Below are positions 36,430 through 48,077 of a DNA stretch of 64,000 bases, in pieces (position 1 is the first letter of the stretch; every line of letters starts with the position of its first letter). The DNA comes from Ashinkailepas kermadecensis (Eukaryota; Arthropoda; Thecostraca; Neolepadidae). The translations under genes and the position numbers were made by a program. The DNA is taken from assembly GCA_034440615.1 (NCBI GenBank), contig JAOTOM010005149.1, positions 124,001-188,000 on the forward strand, in the 5' to 3' direction. The notes under the pieces are model-generated. The model searched no databases. It was not told the origin of the DNA and saw only the letters and a list, made by a program, of their open reading frames with translations.

Positions 36430-38346
36430 TTTGCTGCGGCTCTTCTTCTGCCTGCTCTTGGCGAGTCGACACCTGTGGAAGTTGGAGATGGCGCTAGCGT
36501 CCGACGGCTGGACGTCCAGCGCCGTGTCGGGCCGGTCTCTGATCTCGGTCGGCGGACTGGGCGTACGCTCCAGCCGCTCCAGCGGCGGCGCGCTGGCCCA
36601 GGTGAGGCGGCCCGGCCGAGAGGCCGCCGGCGGAGGCGCGCGGCGGGTCCGTCTGCCGCGTTGTCGGCGTCTCGGCGCCGCCTCCTCCTCCTCCTCCTCC
36701 TCCGCGGAGGGGCTGGGCGGCCGGCCCACGCAGCCGATCGACGGCTCACGCTGCTGACCGGCCACGGCCAGGTGACGGGGCGGACGCGTGCCGAGCCGGG
36801 CCTCGCCGTCGGCACGGGCCGGACTGCGGCCACCGCCGCGCCGTGTGCCGCCGTCGGCATCACGGCCCGCACTTGGCTGCCGACTGCTCTGCCGGTCGTC
36901 GGTGGCGTCGCCGGTGCGGACACCCCACTCAGCACGGCGGTCACGTTCACAGCACGCTCCGTGCCGTGAGCCTTCACGCTCACGGCACGGAGCGCCTTCA
37001 CGCTTAGCGTGAGGCGAGTCACCCTCAGCCCCGCCTGTCACGCCACTTCCACACCGGATGTCGTCTCCGGCCTCCCATCTCACCCTGTCACCAGAGTCTT
37101 TCGATAGTCGCTCTCTGCTTCCTCCCTGACAGAGAGGAAGCATCGATTCGCCGGATGCGAGCCTCTCCGACGACCTGGTCGCACCGCCAGCAGCACCTTC
37201 AGCACCGAATTCGGCGCCGCGGTCACGGTCGCAGTCGCCACTGCGGCCATCGCTGCCGTCGAACTCTCGGTCAGAGCTCTCTTCAGAAGCTTGAGTTTGG
37301 TCCCGATCCCGGGAGGTGATTGTGCATGGGTGGCAGACCCGCTTATGTGTGTGACTGCAGGCCTGGTCTCTGTCCTGCTTGTCCTTCCGCGCGCCATGGC
37401 GGTCTCCGTCCAGGTCCACGTCGCTGTCTCGATCCCGATTTTGATCACAATCTCGGTCGCCGTCTCGATCCTGACCTGCCTCCTGATTTTCGCTCCGATG
37501 CCCGTCACGATCTGCACTACGGTCCCGATCTCGCTCTCGGTCCCCGACCCGATCACGGTCTCGGTCCCGTTCACGGCTCCGGTCTCGGTTTCGGTTTCGA
37601 TCTCGTTCACGGTCCAAGTCTCGTTCTTGATCTCGGTCTCGATCTAGATCTCGACCTCCATCTCGATCCCGGTCTCGGTCAGCGTCTCGTCCAAGGTCCC
37701 GGCCTCGATCCCGATCATGGCCTCGATCTCTGATCAAGTCCACGCCCCGGTCACACGCTCGATTAGCGGCCCGCGAGCAGGTTTTCTTGTGGACCCTGTC
37801 GGCGTATTCGTTCCTGCCACGGTCACACGTTCGGTCACACGTTCGGTCACACGTTCGGTCACACGTTCGGTCACACGTTCGGTCGCACGTTCGGTCCCAC
37901 GTTCGATTACACGTTCTGTCGCAGGTTCTGTCACACGTTCGGTCGCAGGCGCGGCTGCATGTGCGATCGCAGGTTCGGTCGCAGCTCCGGTCGCACGTGC
38001 GGTCGCAGCTCCGGTCTCTCGTGCGGTCACCGCTCCGGTCGCTCGTGTGGTCACAGCACTGGTCACACGCGCGGTGGCCTGTCGGCTCGGGCAGCCGTCG
38101 CTCGGCGGCGCCGTCTCGCCAGAGCCGCTTGCCGTCGCTGACCAAACGCTCGCAGTAGCCGCAGATGGTGTCCGGCCGGTCCGGCTGGTCCGGCCGGTCC
38201 GGCTGGTCCGGCCGGTAGCCGCAGATGGTGTCCGGTCGGTTCGGCTGCTCCGGCCGGTGGTGTGACGACGGACACTGGTGGCGGCGCCGGCCGACCGGGG
38301 ACCCCAGCCTCATGGAGCGCGCTGTCAGCCAGAAGAGCGGATTCAT
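36430..38346 (-). CDS. Arg-Asp-rich, low-complexity charged protein, probable large exon
   Basis: An open frame of 639 codons runs from an ATG in good context (GGCGCC before it) to AAA, followed by a donor-like GTATGT at 36429-36424; unspliced it would run 30 more codons to a stop at 36337. Residues about 40-64 hold two copies of DTICGY separated by Asp-Gln-Pro repeats. Residues 105-176 are Cys-Asp-Arg-Thr tetrapeptide repeats. Residues 200-325 are Arg-Asp/Arg-Glu dipeptide repeats with mixed codons. Residues 549-555 are seven Glu, followed by an Arg-rich patch, and the end (RCRLAKSRQKKSRSK) looks like a nuclear localisation signal. Arg-Asp/Arg-Glu repeats are typical of RNA-processing proteins, but no folded domain is visible, so function is not assigned. 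The length to the donor is a multiple of three, so it could splice in phase 0 to the exon at 8467. Alternatives are a nested gene or a chance frame over GC-rich repeats. Confidence 0.48.
37819..38034. repeat. 12-bp in-frame repeat inside the Arg-Asp-rich frame
   Basis: The plus-strand unit TTCGGTCACACG and variants encode Cys-Asp-Arg-Thr on the minus strand. Most arrays in the window have units that are not multiples of three; this one keeps a single frame and grades into non-identical codons outside it. Confidence 0.85.
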
Positions 38347-38378
38347 GGCGCCGCCGTCCGCCGGCGGACGCCCACACT

Positions 38379-38452
38379 TGACGCGGACGTGGACGCGGAC
38401 GTGGACGCGGACGTGGACGCGAACGCGGACGCGGACGTGGACGCGGACGCGA
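38379..38452. repeat. 12-bp GC-rich repeat (GACGCGGACGTG)
   Basis: About six copies, with a GACGCGAACGCG variant, lying just upstream (minus-strand sense) of the first Met of the Arg-Asp-rich frame. Confidence 0.9.
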
Positions 38453-38459
38453 CGAGGCC

Positions 38460-38790
38460 CGAGCCCGAACGCGTTCGCCGGCGCGGCGCGCTATCGATCA
38501 CGGGTTTCGGCGCTCGGCCTCCGCCATGACGCACGTCGATTTCGGATCACGCAGCGGCCGTCGCCGGCGCGGTGATCGGATTGGCAGCTACCGATCGGCC
38601 GCACAGGCGGCCGTGACGCGCTCCGCCGGCCCCCCGGCCGCAGGCCGCCGTCGGACGGCACTGGCACGGCGAGCCGGTCCGGCCGCCGCCCGCATGGCGC
38701 CGCTGTGGGTCGCCGTCGGTCTCGTCGCGCACGACGCAGCACTACACTGGAACACACGGCCGTTCCACCGCCGACTGTCGCCGACCGCCG
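38460..38790. other. GC-rich, CpG-rich block upstream of the Arg-Asp-rich frame
   Basis: CpG is abundant. No TATA box or defined promoter element is recognised. It could be the promoter-proximal part of a CpG island for that frame. Confidence 0.35.
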
Positions 38791-38794
38791 CCGG

Positions 38795-39190
38795 ACAACT
38801 GCAACACCACACTGAGATACACCGCCGCCGGCGTACCACCGTCGGACGACTGCGGCACCACACTGGGTCACGCCGCCGCGCCACCGCCGCCTGACAACTG
38901 CAACACCACACTGAGATACACCGCCGCCGGCGTACCACCGTCGGACGACTGCGGCACCACACTGGGTCACGCCGCCGCGCCACCGCCGCCTGAAAACTGC
39001 AACACCACACTGAGATACACCGCCGCCGGCGTACCGCCGTCGGACGACTGCGGCACCACACTGGGTCACGCCGCCGCGCCACCGCCGCCTGACAACTGCA
39101 ACACCACACTGAGATACACCGCCGCCGGCGTACCGCCGTCGGACGACTGCGGCACCACACTGGGACACGCCGCCGTGCCGCCGTGCCGCC
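38795..39190. repeat. 99-bp composite tandem repeat, four copies
   Basis: The AACTGCAACACCACACTGAG block recurs every 99 bp (38796, about 38895, 38994, 39093). Each unit is itself two related halves of about 50 bp (ACTGCAACACCACACTG and ACTGCGGCACCACACTG). The 319-codon and 241-codon minus frames over it are repeat-driven. Confidence 0.93.
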
Positions 39191-39305
39191 GCCGACCGTC
39201 GCCGGCAGCCGCGCGCCGCCGACTGTCGCTCCGCACCACCTTTGCGCGGCGTCCGCTCGGCCCGGGAAGCTCCGCCCCTGTCGGCCCCGGCCACGCCGGT
39301 CGGCA

Positions 39306-39622
39306 GACGGCACCCCTCACCAACCAGTGCCGACGGCACCCCGCACTCACCAGTGCAGACGGCACCCCTCACCAACCAGTGCCGACGGCACCCCGCACTC
39401 ACCAGTGCAGACGGCACCCCGCACCAACCAGTAACGACGGCACCTCGCACTCACCAGTGCAGACGGCACTCCGCACTCACCAGTGCAGACGGCACTCCGC
39501 ACCAACCAGTGCCGACGGCACCCCGCACACACCAGTGCAGACGGCACCCCGCACCAACCAGTGCCGACGGCACCCCGCACTCACCAGTGCAGACGGCACC
39601 CCGTGCCCACCAGTGCAGAATG
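39306..39622. repeat. Minisatellite, 26-bp unit, about 12 copies
   Basis: The unit contains CAGTGCAGACGGCACCCCGC then ACTCAC, alternating with a CAACCAGTGCCG variant, so a 52-bp dimer is visible in places. Confidence 0.95.
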
Positions 39623-39629
39623 TCAGGCG

Positions 39630-41960
39630 CTGACCGCCGGTTAGACGGTCAGGTGGTCCTCACGTTGGACCACCTGACCGGGAAGGTGGAATGGCTGATC
39701 TGGCTGGTCTACCGTCTATGTCACTTGACGCACTGCATACGGTCAGAGTATAAATACAAGCCCTGATGCCCGCTTCCCACATTCGAAGACATTACACCAA
39801 TTCCCAGCATTAATGCGATTCCGAAAATGACGTCAGCATGTGCAGGCATGCCTGACCTACTAAATTGACAGCAAGCGGCAGGCCTTGATGGGTAGCGAAG
39901 TCCAAAAGGTCATTGCTTCGTGTGATGGGTAATCCAGCGGGATGTATCAGCAGTTAGAGGAAATTAACGATTCCCTTTCACATTCCTTAGCAGGAATTTA
40001 AATTCTAAGAAATCTTGAGACGCTCTCTTAAGGTTTAGAAGAGCTTTGAATGATTTCCGAACGAATCTAATAGCTTCAGCTGCATAGCAGGGCATGCAGA
40101 CTGCTTTCTCCGAGAAGATAATCGAGTTAAAATAACTTTCCAAGGTCAGTACAGGAAGTTCATTCAGGTCAGAAGTTCCCGATGGTAACCAACTTTCGCG
40201 AGCAGCGACGTTCACCGTCGGCAATGCATTCAGCATACGGCAGCGTCCGTCATCCCCCACGTGACATTCTTCTCCACTGGGTCATTGTCGACTGAGCGTG
40301 CTTCTTAGCCGGCAGACGCTGGCGTGCGCAGGGGAAACGTCTGACGAGGCCCGCCGCTTCTGGGTAAGTCGGCCCGCCGCTTATTGGACGATAAATAATC
40401 GGATTCAGGGTGTGGCCCACGGCGGGGGTTCACCACATAACTGGCGGTGGTGGCTGTGTGTCATCAGCAGCCCCCCCCCCCCTCCGCCGGGCGACGGAGA
40501 TGGGTAGAAACAACACATTGGACAGGCGTGGGCGCGAAGGCTGCGTGTCACTCGGTGGAGGGAGGGGGGAGAACAGCACATCGAGTAGGCGACACGAATA
40601 CAGAGACTGGGTGCTACCCGGCAGAGGTGGGAGGGGGGGGGGGACAACACATCAGGCAGGCATCATGGTCTAGCGACTGATGGCCCGTACATTTAACTAA
40701 CAGATCACTTAAAGTCGTGTTACTCAATTTAAGCACTAAGAACGAATCTCTGCTTCGGGCTCTCTGCCTAGCGACTCTGTGAATCAGTGAACGGATTAAA
40801 CGTTGCAGCTAAATTCGCTAAATTGTTCTAAAACAAGTTGTGACAACAATTTGTTCTACAACTCTCAAAGAACAAGCCTGGTGTGTAGAAAATAGCAGAT
40901 ACATTGGAAATAATGCATCAAATTGCCGAGACTGCGTTCAGGGTATAATCTGATAAAACGTCTGAGACGGTCAGGAGATATATAAGGTTTCGATGATATC
41001 GTGAACTATATCGCTAAAACACGTGTGGCGATGTAGCTGACCGGGTAGGGATTATGTCACTCGTTCTTCAGGAGCGCTCTAGATCGGCGAAAAATTCGTG
41101 GCGGAGACAGGTCAATGAAATATGTTCAAAACACACATCGGTGCAACATTTCGGCTGCGGGTGTTGCGGATTCTTGGTTAGAAAACATAGCAAGAAAAAG
41201 TGCCCATAAACTAGTCACCAATTCCGGCGTTATCATACAGTCCAAGAAGATTGGCCCGTAAATTTCCGATATACTGGCGGGCGCACCATCGTGGCAGTTG
41301 GGACCATCGTGGCAGTTAGGACCGACGCGCAGGCGCCAGCGACTGCCTTCTCGGCCCTGCCGCGTGTCGCCGCCGACCCGTTCTCAAACTGTGCGTGTCA
41401 CCGAGCTTGCAGAGGCCGTGTGGGCCGCAGTCCTGCGCCAGGTCCCAGCCGCGCTATCAAAGGCGGCATCCAATACACGAGCCACATCCGAGGCATCGCC
41501 ACTGCCAGATACGACCCGCTATGTGCATCGGGAAACCGCCTCGATTGACGCCGACACCCAGCGTGATATGCAAATACAGGGAGTGCCTAGATGTTGACTT
41601 TTCAATGGATGACTTGCTAATCAAAACGGTGGCTTGAATGTATGGCCAGGTCCCAGGCATGGAGGGAAAATAGCAAAACAGTAAATATTTGAGTGGAGAT
41701 GCACGGCTAAAAGTGTATATTGTCTGCTCATTTTCCATTCAGCGCAAATAAACTAAGGGATATCATTACATTACAAGGACGTTATATGGACACAGGCAGA
41801 ACTGGGAACTTCACATTGGCAAATTAATGATCGGGTGTAAATAATACCATTCACCAGAAATTACGAATTTCCAGTTACTGCATCAGCACTGGGGAAGACG
41901 CTGCACGAGTGTTCGCTATTGGAAATTGCACATCAGGGTCTGTCTGTAGTTCGATCAGCA
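39630..41960. other. Intronic sequence without supported genes
   Basis: It contains a C-run at 40471-40482 and G-runs near 40563 and 40631-40641. The plus frames at 41291-41597 are GC-rich but lack any recognisable domain. Confidence 0.4.
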
Positions 41961-41980
41961 GCTATAACACCCCCACATCC

Positions 41981-42235
41981 CAGTCTGTCCACAGGGCCAG
42001 ACCCTCACACCTCGAGCCATCCACAGGGTAGGACCCCCCCCGGGTCATCCACAGGGCCAGACCCTCACACCCAGGCCGTCCACAGGACCGGACCATCACA
42101 CCTCGGGTCGTCCACAGGGTCAGGCCCTCGCACCTCAGGCCGTCCACAGGACTAGACCATCACACCTCGGGTCGTCCACAGGACCGGACCATCACACCTC
42201 GGGTCGTCCACAGGGTCAGGCCCTCGCACCGCAAC
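41981..42235. repeat. Minisatellite, about 32-bp unit, about eight copies
   Basis: Units contain ACCATCACACCTCGGGTCGT and CCACAGGACCGG, with GGGTCAGGCCCTCGCACC variants. Confidence 0.9.
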
Positions 42236-42406
42236 GCATTTTGTGAGGTCATTCACGAACTCAAAGTACACGCGTTACATTCTACCGGGTACACCAGTAC
42301 ATTCTCTACCGGGTACCAGCCTGCATCATGCGGCTGATGGCATTGTGAGCCACGGCTCTAGCGCCAGTTCCCCAGAGACTTGCCTGCTGCCGCTTCCGCA
42401 GTCTCG

Positions 42407-42661
42407 CAGCCGCCCAGAGTCTATTGATCATTGCTCAGTACAGGCCCGAGATTTGCTGGGGTCCGACCTCGGGCCGCCTTCAGCAATCTCCCAGCCGCCC
42501 AGAGTCTATTGACCATTGCTCAGTACAGGCCCGAGATTTGCTGGGGTCCGACCTCGGGCCGCCTTCAGCAATCTCCCAGCCGCCCAGAGTCTATTGATCA
42601 TTGCTCAGTACAGGCCCGAGATTTGCTGGGGTCTGCCGTCGGGCCGCCTTCCGCAGTCTCA
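42407..42661. repeat. 85-bp tandem repeat, three copies
   Basis: Copies start at 42407, 42492 and 42577 with CAGCCGCCCAGAGTCTATTG. Copies are nearly identical. Confidence 0.96.
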
Positions 42662-42769
42662 TCACATCAGCGATGAGCCGGACCGTCCGGCCCGGACAAA
42701 CCGGGGGAAACCGAGAAAACCGGGACTGATCAGAGGCCGAGAAAACCGGAGCAGATCAGGCCGAGAAAA

Positions 42770-43145
42770 CCGGGACAGATCAGGAGAGGCTGGGAAGATA
42801 CCGGGACAGATCAGGGGAAGCTGGGAAGATGCAGGGGCAATCCAAGGGAAGCTGGGGAGATACCGGGGCAGATCATGGGGAGCTGGGGAGATGCCGGGGC
42901 AGATCAAGGGAAGCTGGGGAGATACTGGGACAGATCAGGGGAAGCTGGGAAGATGCAGGGGCAATCCAAGGGAAGCTGGGGAGATACCGGGGCAGATCAT
43001 GGGAAGCTGGGGAGATACCGGGACAGATCAGGGGAAGCTGGGAAGATGCAGGGGCAATCCAAGGGAAGCTGGGGAGATACCGGGGCAGATCATGGGAAGC
43101 TGGGGAGATACCGGGGAAGATCAAGGGAATCTGGGAAGATACCAG
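42770..43145. repeat. 31-bp minisatellite with higher-order organisation
   Basis: Three subunit types are seen: one with GATACCGGGGCAGATCATGG, one with GATACCGGGACAGATCAGGG, and one with GATGCAGGGGCAATCCAAGG. The last type occurs at 42831, 42955 and 43048, i.e. spaced by four and then three 31-bp units. Confidence 0.93.
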
Positions 43146-43149
43146 GAAG

Positions 43150-46100
43150 CTGTCGGGAGAAACCGAAAGAGACCGGAAAAGACTAGGAAAATTGGAGACT
43201 AGAAATGTCAGAGGAGTCGGGAGAAACTAAGCATGAGAGGCGGGAACCCGTCAGAAATCAGAAGCAGCCCGGAGCGAGCAGACCAATGTGAGGCTGAGGT
43301 GGGTCCGATGCGGGACGGAGGAGGGATCAAGGTGGAGTTAGGGTGCGATCGAGAATGGACCGAGGTACGAGTGAGGCTGTATATGTGTACCAAGGCAAAA
43401 AGTAGGCTGGATATGAGTTGGAATGAGATAAGCGTAATTTTTGATCGTAGCAGCCATCGGATGGGATGAAATTTAGCCGATGTATGCATGAAATAGGAAT
43501 TAATTGGGATCGAAGTGAGACCGAGGAAAAACTGAAGTGAGATCGATGTAGGAGTGAGGTTTGTTTGATCCAAGTAGTAGCAAGGTGGTGGTGGAAATCG
43601 CTTCTCCTTTCATCGTCCGGTCGGATCCTGGGGTGTGCCAGATTGTCGGGGAGCCTCGGCGTATGAAGAATTTAAAGTAGACCAGAAAGTCGGCCTGAGG
43701 TAATAAACAACATGGCTAGATAGTGAAGGGGAAGACCTTGTCGTTCCAGTGCACCGGGGGCTGTCTGGACTTCAGAGAAGAGCTGAATTCACCGATTGAT
43801 GATGGCGGCATGGACGGGCCGAAACTGCCTCTCAAAGTTGTTGGGACCTCTCTGTAAGTGGTCCGAGAGGACACAAGGCACGGTCATTCTAGATCAGCGA
43901 GCATCCAAGTACCAAGATCCACCATGCTGATGCAATGCAGCCCTATTCGATACCGCTTAGCCGGCCAGCTAGGCTTAGCCGGGAATAACCTAAGCTACGC
44001 CATAGTGATTCTGGTATCCAAACATAATGCAGTAGTAATCTGGTGTTTATAATGCCACAAGCATGTCAACAGTGGCACGAAAACGTCGCTTGTCAGGTTC
44101 TAGCGGTCATCTCGACCTAAAAAATGCATATTTCACAAAAGTGACGGCCAATTTTGTTTATTTCTTACCTTTAAACAAAGCGACACAGGTGCATTATATA
44201 CCAGGCTAGGAAGAGGCGTCCTGTGCCACCTGTTTTTATGTTGTGCCTGTGCCACCGATACAGGTGCCACCTGTGCCACCTGTATCGAGATGAACGGATC
44301 CAGACGTCACGATTAAATGTTATTGTTCTTAGAACGGCTGCATGAAACTTAATGAGTACGATTTATGCAAGCATAGCATTGAAGGAGCTTGTGGAGAACA
44401 TCGAGCAAGCCATTAATCCGATCGTTTGTGGCAGCTCGAGCTCACAATACCACAAGCTCAATGTCAAATGCAGCCATGCATCTCGTCATTGCGAAAGTTC
44501 TCGTCATTTCCCCACATCCAACTGATCTATAATGAATTCCATGTGAATAATTATTCATGCGACCAACAGCTAAATGGCTGAATAATGAGATGAGCAGTTA
44601 CGAAGCACCGGATCAGAAGCGCATGGGCGTATTACTCAGGTCGGAAATAGGCAGCGAGCGATGGACGAGCGGTGGGGGAGCGTGCAGCCAGCCGACGCCC
44701 TGGGGGCCACTCCCCTGATCAACTCGGGCTCGTTATCGTAACGAGTGATCGCCTAAAACACCATGCCGGTCATCGGCCTTCGTCGCGCCATAAAAACTGT
44801 CGACCTGCCATGGGTTCGCGCCATAAAAACTGTCCACCGGCCATCGGTTCGCGCCAATACCGTAAAATCCGCGCATAACCAGCGTCGTTTAGCTTGGACC
44901 GATTTCCAACGTCCATTGTACCGACCTGACATCAGATGGCTCGACCGGAAAATACTGAGCTCGTTGTAACGGCTTTGTCCAGCTTTCCGGTGGATTTGTG
45001 ATCGCATGCGTTAGCCTGCCAGCCAGGGCGGCCGGCCATCGGCAGAATAAAATATCGTTAATTCCACCGGAACGGCAGGCTCTAACTCTCAGTGGGGGTC
45101 TCATTCAGCGTTGATCGCGTTTCCGGGGAGGCGGTGACGGTGTGGAAATCTGCCCCCACACGGCCCACCACGCCACGCCACTGACAACGTGTAGAGAGGA
45201 CGCTAATTGAGCACCGGGTCCGCCGCCCAGTAGCAAGGACATTTCCAGGGGAATCGATCCATGCAGCGGGTCTGGCTCTCGAGGATGACACAGAGCGACG
45301 TCTCCAGACGCTGCACTGAGCACGGATATTAGATTACGGACACCGTGTTCAGCGGGAGGAGGAAGCAACGGAGGCTGAGGGCAACATCTGCCCTTTATCA
45401 AGCTATGCAAGCGAACTCTGCAGCTCTGCCAGCACTGACGAAACTGTGAAGGTGGTGAAGTAGTGGAAAGAAGAAGAAAGAAGTTTTCGTACCACACACA
45501 AAGGCTTGTGACCATCGATTACTGATGTGCAGATATAGTTAACGAAATCAAAGAGGATATCCACTTATTCCTAGCCAAAGACAAGCAAGCGGCTTTAACG
45601 GACTCTACTGAAACCAAACATCAGCTGCATTCCGAGAATCAGATGACCACCAGCCATAAGGCGGACGAGCGCGCCATTAAATCCATCATCGTCGGCAAAA
45701 GTCGGGTAACCCCAGCGAACGAAGACGACTCCATTTGGTTGATTAATTGCTGCAAAAACAAACACACATCTTTCGTCATGGAAAATATAGTAAAAATATA
45801 TATACAAACATAGTACAACAAATAAGGAGTACAAGGAATCGTGCTTGAAAGCCACCAATGTAGTATATGCTTGCAAACTGCTTACAATTGGAGGCTGCAA
45901 ACTTCAGAACGCATGCTACATTGGCCACAACACTAAGTCATTATCACATAACCCTATCAGTCATCTGCAATCTGGTTCTCCACCTATACATACAAGGACT
46001 GCCAGCGACCATACCTTAACTAGACGGGACCTAGTGGAGGGCACCACCATACTCGCCCAAGAAAAAAAAACGGAAACGACTAAAAATATTGGAGGCAACT

Positions 46101-46350
46101 ATCATCTGCTTGCATAAGCCCACCATTAATAACCAACAAGAACATGATGGTGTCCTGAAACTTTGGAATATGTTTGATCAGCACTTAGGCCAACGTACGC
46201 GTACCTTCCTGTGAAGGCTGTCGCCGAAAAAAAAGTGATCGTGCCTGCATATTTATATCTTGTATCAATGCATGTTTGTTCGGATACCATACATTTTCGA
46301 TTGAATTCTGCATGCAGTGCATATGTGCGACCAGCCCTGGGTAATAAATA
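43150..46350. other. Intronic sequence without supported genes
   Basis: Degenerate GAGTGAGG-like short repeats occur at 43250-43570. Minus frame 45105-45515 (136 codons) is open without a recognisable domain. An 11-bp-arm hairpin at 44256-44287 is listed separately. Confidence 0.4.
44256..44287. repeat. Perfect inverted repeat, 11-bp arms, 10-bp loop
   Basis: CGATACAGGTG and CACCTGTATCG flank CCACCTGTGC, within a local run of GTGCCACCT repeats (44220-44280). Confidence 0.9.
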
Positions 46351-46354
46351 GCAA

Positions 46355-46796
46355 TCAGCTGCTGGGGTGTCGCTTAGGTACATATATGACGCAAGTGGCG
46401 ATTGTGATTGATATCAGTTTTTATCTGTGCGCGCGCCAAGTTCAACAATTACAGTGTAGAATTGTTGTGACAATAGAAAGAATAGCTTTTGTGAAACGCA
46501 ACTGCATACAATACAGCTATATTTGTTTTCACATATCAAATCGCTCCCACGGGAGCCTGGCTGGCGTGGTAACACGTGAGCCCTATATCATTTTCAGCTG
46601 GTGAATTTTCCCGAAGCGGTGAATCCGCCGATTGATCGATGGATTCCGAAGCCGCTTTGACGGGAACTATTTAGCTATTGTCACAAAAATGCTGGACTGT
46701 AATTGGTTCAATTGGTGCGCGCGCAGATAAAAAGCTTATATCGATCACAATCGTCACACGCGTCATATATGTAGCTAACGACACCCCAGCAGCTGA
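46355..46796. mobile_element. Foldback / MITE-like element with 122-bp inverted arms
   Basis: The left arm 46355-46476 begins TCAGCTGCTGGGGTGTCG; the right arm 46675-46796 ends with its complement. The arms match along nearly their whole length with scattered differences and small indels, including TACATATATGACGC, ATTGTGAT and TTTTTATCTG blocks. The 198-bp centre is unrelated single-copy-looking sequence without an open transposase. This is the architecture of a foldback or non-autonomous DNA transposon. No clear target duplication is seen. Confidence 0.82.
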
Positions 46797-46799
46797 CAT

Positions 46800-47130
46800 G
46801 TTATTGCATGTACAACCTGACTCGATGGGCCTCGATGTGCAACCAACTTGAGTTGAGTACATTGCCGACTTAACACATAATTGTACCATTAATATGTAAC
46901 CTAACCTTTCCTCTGTTTATCTGCCCGATATGTGACTGCGTATCCACTGTTACAAATGTCAGTAGGGACTGACGAAACATTGAAAATATTAGATGACCTA
47001 TGGAACTACTTCGTAACCTACTATGCCGTCTCACCGAAGAACAAAGAAACAGTACGAAATAAGAGAAGAACAAGAAGAAGCTTACACATGCATATTACGC
47101 GGTCGGGAATGTGTACTGGAAGGATTGCTC
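46800..47130. other. Spacer
   Basis: No gene or repeat seen before the AT microsatellite. Confidence 0.5.
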
Positions 47131-47139
47131 CCTACGTTG

Positions 47140-47140
<1 letters not shown>

Positions 47141-47223
<83 letters not shown>

Positions 47224-47272
47224 CATATATATATATGTATATAAAAATATATATATATATACATATATGTGT
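47141..47272. repeat. (AT)n microsatellite
   Basis: Long AT dinucleotide run with a few G or AAA interruptions. The Tyr-Ile repeats in overlapping frames are artefacts. Confidence 0.97.
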
Positions 47273-47342
47273 GTGAGTGTGTGTGTGTGTGCTGTGTGTG
47301 TATGTGTGTGTGTGTGTATGTGTATGTGTGTTTATGTGCGTG
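47273..47342. repeat. (GT)n microsatellite, interrupted
   Basis: GTGTGT runs with C and AT interruptions, directly abutting the AT microsatellite. Confidence 0.95.
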
Positions 47343-47344
47343 TA

Positions 47345-48060
47345 CGAGGCAAGGATGCACAAGCCACGGACTGTCATGGATTTCCTGTTAGAAAAAGGCA
47401 TCGAAACCATCCGCACCCATCCTATTCTCCAGTCTGACTCCATCAAACTTCTGGATGTCCGGGAACTTCAGTGATCCTCCCTGAGGAACTCGGCATAAGT
47501 TCAGAACTGCCCTCGGAACTGCGATCTACCAATGGCAGAGACATCCCCAGAGGGCAGTTGGAGGATTGCTATCAAAGTTCGATCAGGCGCTGGCGGCTGT
47601 GCCGAGATAAAGGTGGTGAGCACGTTGAGAAGTGAAATAATTTTGAACGGTCTGCGGTTACTAACAAACTTTGGGAGAAAAGCGGAGCTTACTTTTAAAC
47701 TGCACCTCGCGTGTGACGCATCCTGTTGCAGTTTGCAAAATAAAACAAACACTGGGGAACGGGGGAATGAAATTGCGTTCGGTGGCGGATGGAGGGTTTA
47801 CTATCTGGCGGCGGATGTTACTTCTGCGGGAAATGTTTTCTCTGTTACACTCTTACTGCTTATACGCTTCCTTGTTTCTGCATTTATTTCTTATTATATG
47901 TTTGCGTTTTCGCCACGATCAAACCCTAGTAGGGGCAACTGTGACTTTCTGGTATGAATCAGCTAAGGGGGTGAAGGGGGCAGCACCCTCCTGGGGGCTG
48001 TAGGGAGTTCTCCGGGCGACCGCCTTGATGGGCCCGAGAAGGCCCCTCATGGCGGTCGCA
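47345..48060. other. Intronic spacer without supported gene
   Basis: Two plus frames of 110-141 codons overlap here and neither shows a domain. Confidence 0.4.
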
Positions 48061-48077
48061 CCCGATTGCTCGCAATC

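Noticed and set aside
37717..38265. Plus frame of 182 codons rich in Val-Thr-Arg-Ser
   Set aside because: Complement of the 12-bp in-frame repeat of the RD-rich minus frame; no unique sequence supports it.
38491..39450. Minus frame of 319 codons over the 99-bp repeat
   Set aside because: The unit is a multiple of three, so open frames persist; another minus frame (241 codons) is equally open.
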